A stretch of 64,000 bases of DNA, from the NCBI GenBank assembly GCA_028829895.1, contig CM054179.1, positions 34,463,617 to 34,527,616 of the forward strand. The letters run 5' to 3'. Source of the stretch: Sinotaia quadrata (Eukaryota > Mollusca > Gastropoda > Architaenioglossa > Viviparidae). The notes under the pieces are model-generated. The model ran no database searches and was not told the DNA's origin. It saw only the letters and a program-made list of their open reading frames with translations. Made by a program: the position numbers and the translations under genes. Positions 59,203 to 64,000 of this stretch are shown here, one piece after another (the stretch's first letter is position 1; the number at the start of each line of letters is the position of its first letter).

Positions 59203-61467
59203 GCATGATCACATGCATGTATACACACTCGTACTGACATACGTATACATTGATCAATGATACAGACATTGCACTTTGAAGAATAAACATTAAACTAACT
59301 AACAATAACTACTACAAATAACAATGAATTATCAAACAATCCATACGATTAATATAGAAATAACTCTTTGAGTGTTCAGTGTTGTTATACAGTTATAAAA
59401 AGGATATATAAATATTCCGGATCAAGAAAACCATTGACTGACATATTAAACTGAATGAAAATAGACATAGAGACAGACAGGCAGATAAGTAGATAGATAG
59501 ATAGATAAAACATAGATAAATGTAGTGAAACGTTACCCGTGTCTGTGTATGTCAAATTAATCTCTTTCCCTTAGTTTTGAATAAAATATCAAATTAGATG
59601 ATTGCACGTTTCTATCACTGAGATCATAACTAAGGGAAGACAATCAGTTAAGAACTAATTAGTAGCTGTCCTATGTAATGCCTGGTACTTGAAGTCAACC
59701 GATGAATTCTTACCAATTCATGCAGATGATAGAAAATTAGTGAACGAATTATGTTTATACACAGGTTAACTGTACTGAATTAAAAATGAATTAAGAGATG
59801 TGACAGTTATTCCTTTTACTGCTGAAAGTTTTAATGCTGGGGGTGGCCTCAAAGGTATTTCTCCGAGCATGCGGGAACCATTTACCTTCTGTTATATAAA
59901 CTATAAACAAGTTATAAAACACACACTTGCTTTCATTGCCGCATACGCTTAGCTTCTTCAACAGGAAGGAAAATAATGAAATTCGTCCACAAAAGCATTT
60001 TATAACTGTTCGCGTCAGTTTTCACGCCTGTCCGTAGCGATTACACCTAAAGAGTGCCACATCAAGTCTTAGTACTGGGCAAAGCCAAATTGTACGTGAA
60101 TTTATTTCTCTGACTCTCAACGATGTGTTGTTCTTTACAGAAGGGTTATGTGAATTTGGCTTGCACTAAGTGTATTTACTTGGTGTATGCAGGAGGTGGT
60201 GTTACAGTATGGAAGCCTGACAAAATCTTTTGTTGCAGTTTTGTGTCTGGTGCCGAGCGAGATCTCAAGCAATCAACAAGCAAGTCAGACATAATGTTGG
60301 CTATTCGGGATGTTAATTCAACGTGCACAATGGAAAAGTATCGAACTATGTGTGCATGTCACTAATTTAAATTGGATTTATACGCCATACAATTCGTGAT
60401 ATTGTTTTAGCTAAGGTAAGACGAAGCTGATAAAACAAGTTACTTAAAACATCACCCATTTCATAAGACATTAACTAACGTTTGTTCACTATAACATCGT
60501 GCAGCTGTTGACATTTTATTAGAAACACACGACAAAGCTCATAACATAGTTCGCGGTTCAGCAAAAGTGAACTACTGCATCAAAGATCGATGCAGCCGAG
60601 TTACGAATTTCAAATCATATCGAGGTTGTTTACGTAAAATTCGTGTGCACTTGTTTCTCAGCACACAACTTATGACGTAATACTGAACGCAGTTCAGAGA
60701 AAATCAAATATGAGTCAAAAATTAAAAATAGACATCAATGCCAACAATGTCAAAGCATTTCAGTATGTTATACTAATTATCGATATCATGGATGCTCTTG
60801 TCACTGGATGGAGCAATGTCTTCTATATGTTCTTGCAAGAATGATAATAATGTGATAAGAACACAAGGGACATAGTGTAGGTATCGGTGTTCGAGTCAAA
60901 TACTACTTGATCTCAAGTAAGTGCCAGGGTTCTTCATTATCTTCATTTTCTTACATTACAGCCTTACTGGTCATAGACTTGACATTTGTTACAAACCACA
61001 ATGTAAGGAATATAAGGATCGTATTTAACATTAATATGTATTCTGCACCAGTGTACACATTTTTATTTCTGTCACGCCTTTCCGCCAAAAATCAGTTATC
61101 AGTTCAAAACACAGCTTTGTTGCGGACTCCGCATTAAAGAAACGACCTGAATTGAATAGTACGGTACAAGGTGCGATAGATATTATGTTGTATCACATTC
61201 GACTTCTTCAAGTAACTTGTGTTATTTTTTCTATAGAGGTGTATATCTTTACCTTAAACTTTCTATGCTGAGTCGCAAATCTGTGACCATTCAACCCTAC
61301 CAAAGGGAAATATATTTGCAAGAAAATAGGCTTAGCAGACAGAACATTCGATATAGTATAGACCTTGGAGAAAACTTTGGCAAAAATGCAAACATCTTTA
61401 CATATCTAATCATACTGTATCCATGTCAACATATACATGCTTCCAAACATGCTATCTAAATAAATAA
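59203..61467. other. AT-rich unique sequence, no gene recognised
   Basis: ORFs of 76-80 codons (60123-60365, 60907-61137, 61217-61459) lack motifs. Short GATA run at 59487-59506. This is downstream of the Hox exon and could contain its 3' regulatory DNA, but I see no specific site. Confidence 0.45.

Positions 61468-61522
<55 letters not shown>
61468..61522. repeat. (GT)n microsatellite
   Basis: About 27 perfect TG dinucleotides. Confidence 0.97.
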
Positions 61523-61524
<2 letters not shown>

Positions 61525-61589
61525 GTAAAGTGATGCTAAGTGAACATCTATATGCTTCTAAGTAATGTTATTTTATATAAACCTTTATG

Positions 61590-61760
61590 CGTTTCTAGTC
61601 CGGTTCATTTCACGTACAGGTGTATGTATTTTTTGGTATCCATGTGTAATTTAGTATTCACGTAGACATGTGTACGTCATTAGGTATCCGTGTAGACAAA
61701 TGTACGTGTCATTTGGTATCCATGTAGACATGTGTTTGTGTCAAGTCATTGGGATTCCAT
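61590..61760. repeat. Degenerate ~40 bp repeat
   Basis: CAT(T)TGGTATCCATGTAGACATGTGTACGTGT and variants recur four times, with irregular spacing. Confidence 0.75.
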
Positions 61761-63348
61761 GTAAATAGTAGTGCATATAATCATGCTGTTACTATCTAGT
61801 CTTTTGCTACTGACTGTGCACAAACTTGATATGTCTATATAATCAGCAATAGACCTATATGATGTTATTGAAAGTCAGTATCATTATTACAAGTAATATC
61901 TTGATAAATATTATTTTGTCAAAACGTCAACATTTTGTAATTGTGTTTTTCTTTGTTCCCATAAAATCGTTTGATCTTTTATATAATTGGCCATAACAAA
62001 CTGGCCTCCATATCTCAGTTGGCGTTCAGGAATAGATCGGTAACGTAGTTAAAACATTTCGAGGGTCAGAATAACTAGCTATATAATACATTGTAATTTA
62101 AAAATAAAATATTTCATCACTGGATAGGCGCAGTTCAATATATACAATATAGCTGAAGAATAGCAAGATATACTGTATGATCTAAACAAATTAACGGGTA
62201 ATGATACATCCTTATTTAAACATATTCCCGTCACGCGTTGATGATATTATTTGGTAGTTTTAAAGCCTTTTTGTTCTTTCCATTGTCTATTACACCACAG
62301 TTTCTTATCAAAACATTTCAGTGAGTGTGGCAACGCAGTCTACATGAAAAACGTAGTGGAATTAGATTTGGCCTGAGGGCTTATATATTCACTAACCACT
62401 CATCAATAGCAACATCAATTCCAAAGCTGGCAAATAAAGATATGTATATATACACTTTTTGAAAACGATTGGGAACTTATTCATAAATGTTGATCAGATA
62501 AAATAAGAATAAACAACTGATCACAATAGGCAATGAGAAAATGTTTAGTTTCTTCGAATGATCTATTTTGCACTTTAAAACAATAAATAAATGTGTTCAT
62601 TTTAACTTGAGCGGTAAAAGACGAAGGAGTAATAGATATAACTATGTGTGATTTCCCACTCTCCGCATATAAAGTGTTTATATGTCATGTCGATATTTTC
62701 CTAAACTCATTTACAAGTTTCCACATTCAGTTGCAATTCCGCACATTGAAATATGTATATTTCAGCCTCCACATTCATATATTTTATGTTTGTATATATC
62801 AGTCTCCATATTCACCTGTAAAGATCTCACTTTGTACAATTCAACCTCGAAGTATTCTCGCAAACTGTAACGTAATCCATACGCTCTGGTGCTGTAAGGG
62901 ACTCCATGCATTCTACTAGTCTGCGCTAACAACGGCAATAGCTGACTACCACTTGCTACACAACACAATAGTTACCGCAAGCGATGGTTAAGTTGAGAAG
63001 GCGAAACATTTTAAGGATGTGAAAATGTGTTTTATCCTAGACTGAATGATTCTCACACTGAAACATTCTGAGATGCAGAAGTTTCTCTGTGGTCGTGTGC
63101 AGTGTATTTAGTATGCGTTTGATGTGGTTTCACGATAGCTCCGGAAGTACTGTTCATCTCATATCCGATGGTTGTGGTTGTATCCTGGAGTAATCCAGAC
63201 TTTGGGGAGGGAGAATTGATTGAAAGTTCATCGCAAATGAGTGAACATTAAGTGTGAAACCAGTACTGCACATACTCACTGCAGGAGAGGTTGAATCTTC
63301 TGAACTACCTCTTGAAAAGTGGATACTGATTAAACAGCCAATGGTGAC
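61761..63348. other. Unique AT-rich sequence including presumed 3' UTR of the Hox gene
   Basis: No other gene. Because the Hox gene is on the minus strand, its 3' UTR should extend leftward from 63348. I did not spot an obvious minus-strand AATAAA in the first kilobase. A weak TTTCAGTCTCCACATTCA-type repeat occurs at 62710-62850. Confidence 0.4.
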
Positions 63349-63839
<491 letters not shown>

Positions 63840-64000
63840 ATAAACAGTAAATTGACGAAAAAAGAAAAATACTTTTATTGTATCCCAACGTACATTTAGA
63901 CAGAAATATTCACACAATCTAGAAATTCATACTAAATATATATTTATTCGACACAGTAAAAGTATATATGAAAATTTTGTACGAAACTATTTTTCGCCGA
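63840..64000 (-). other. Intron sequence of the Hox gene
   Basis: AT-rich, unique, no exon visible. Continues beyond the window toward the upstream exon. Confidence 0.6.

Overview
The window looks like intergenic and intronic DNA from a large, AT-rich, repeat-laden animal genome. The single gene segment I can support is at the right edge, on the minus strand: the last coding exon of a Hox gene (63349-63659). It encodes a complete Antp/Ubx-class homeodomain followed by a UbdA-like peptide. The homeodomain reads as lophotrochozoan Lox4, the Ubx/abd-A relative of molluscs and annelids. A Hox gene with more than 60 kb of gene-free flank, many minisatellites and long A/T-rich spacers suits a cephalopod mollusc, whose Hox loci are known to be greatly expanded. 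That species assignment is inference.

Layout. 1-9.6 kb: unique AT-rich DNA with tandem arrays (62, 45, 46, 53 and 40 bp units), a reverse-strand non-LTR retrotransposon 3' fragment (5985-6620) and a 448 bp foldback element (6854-7301) whose long inverted arms are built from an AAAAGTCAC-type subrepeat. 9.6-20 kb: a polypurine-tract/LTR fragment, a large 51 bp satellite (11280-12960), then two reverse-strand LTR copies. 20-30 kb: degenerate arrays, a long TAGA/CAGA microsatellite and one unrecognised 122-codon ORF. 30.2-33.2 kb: a decayed Ty3/gypsy-type element with integrase remnants BEFORE reverse transcriptase and RNase H, then a polypurine tract and an LTR. 33-47.4 kb: more arrays, including a 25 bp satellite cut in two by a 1.6 kb LTR (37822-39409), and a nested 50-to-93 bp minisatellite. 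48-58 kb: two more non-LTR fragments, a 30 bp array open in several frames, and another 1.5 kb LTR (56390-57916). 58-64 kb: a CACGTG-rich degenerate repeat, mostly unique DNA, the Hox exon, and a 47 bp minisatellite immediately upstream of its splice acceptor.

There is no operon-like gene cooperation. The linking theme is one LTR family (consensus start TGTATTGTGGTGGAG, end ACCA) present at least seven times, tied by its position behind polypurine tracts to the gypsy-like pol remnant, together with minisatellites whose units are most often 40-66 bp. Nearly all the longer ORFs are by-products of tandem repeats whose unit is a multiple of three or whose array lacks stops. All coordinates of degenerate repeats are by eye and approximate.
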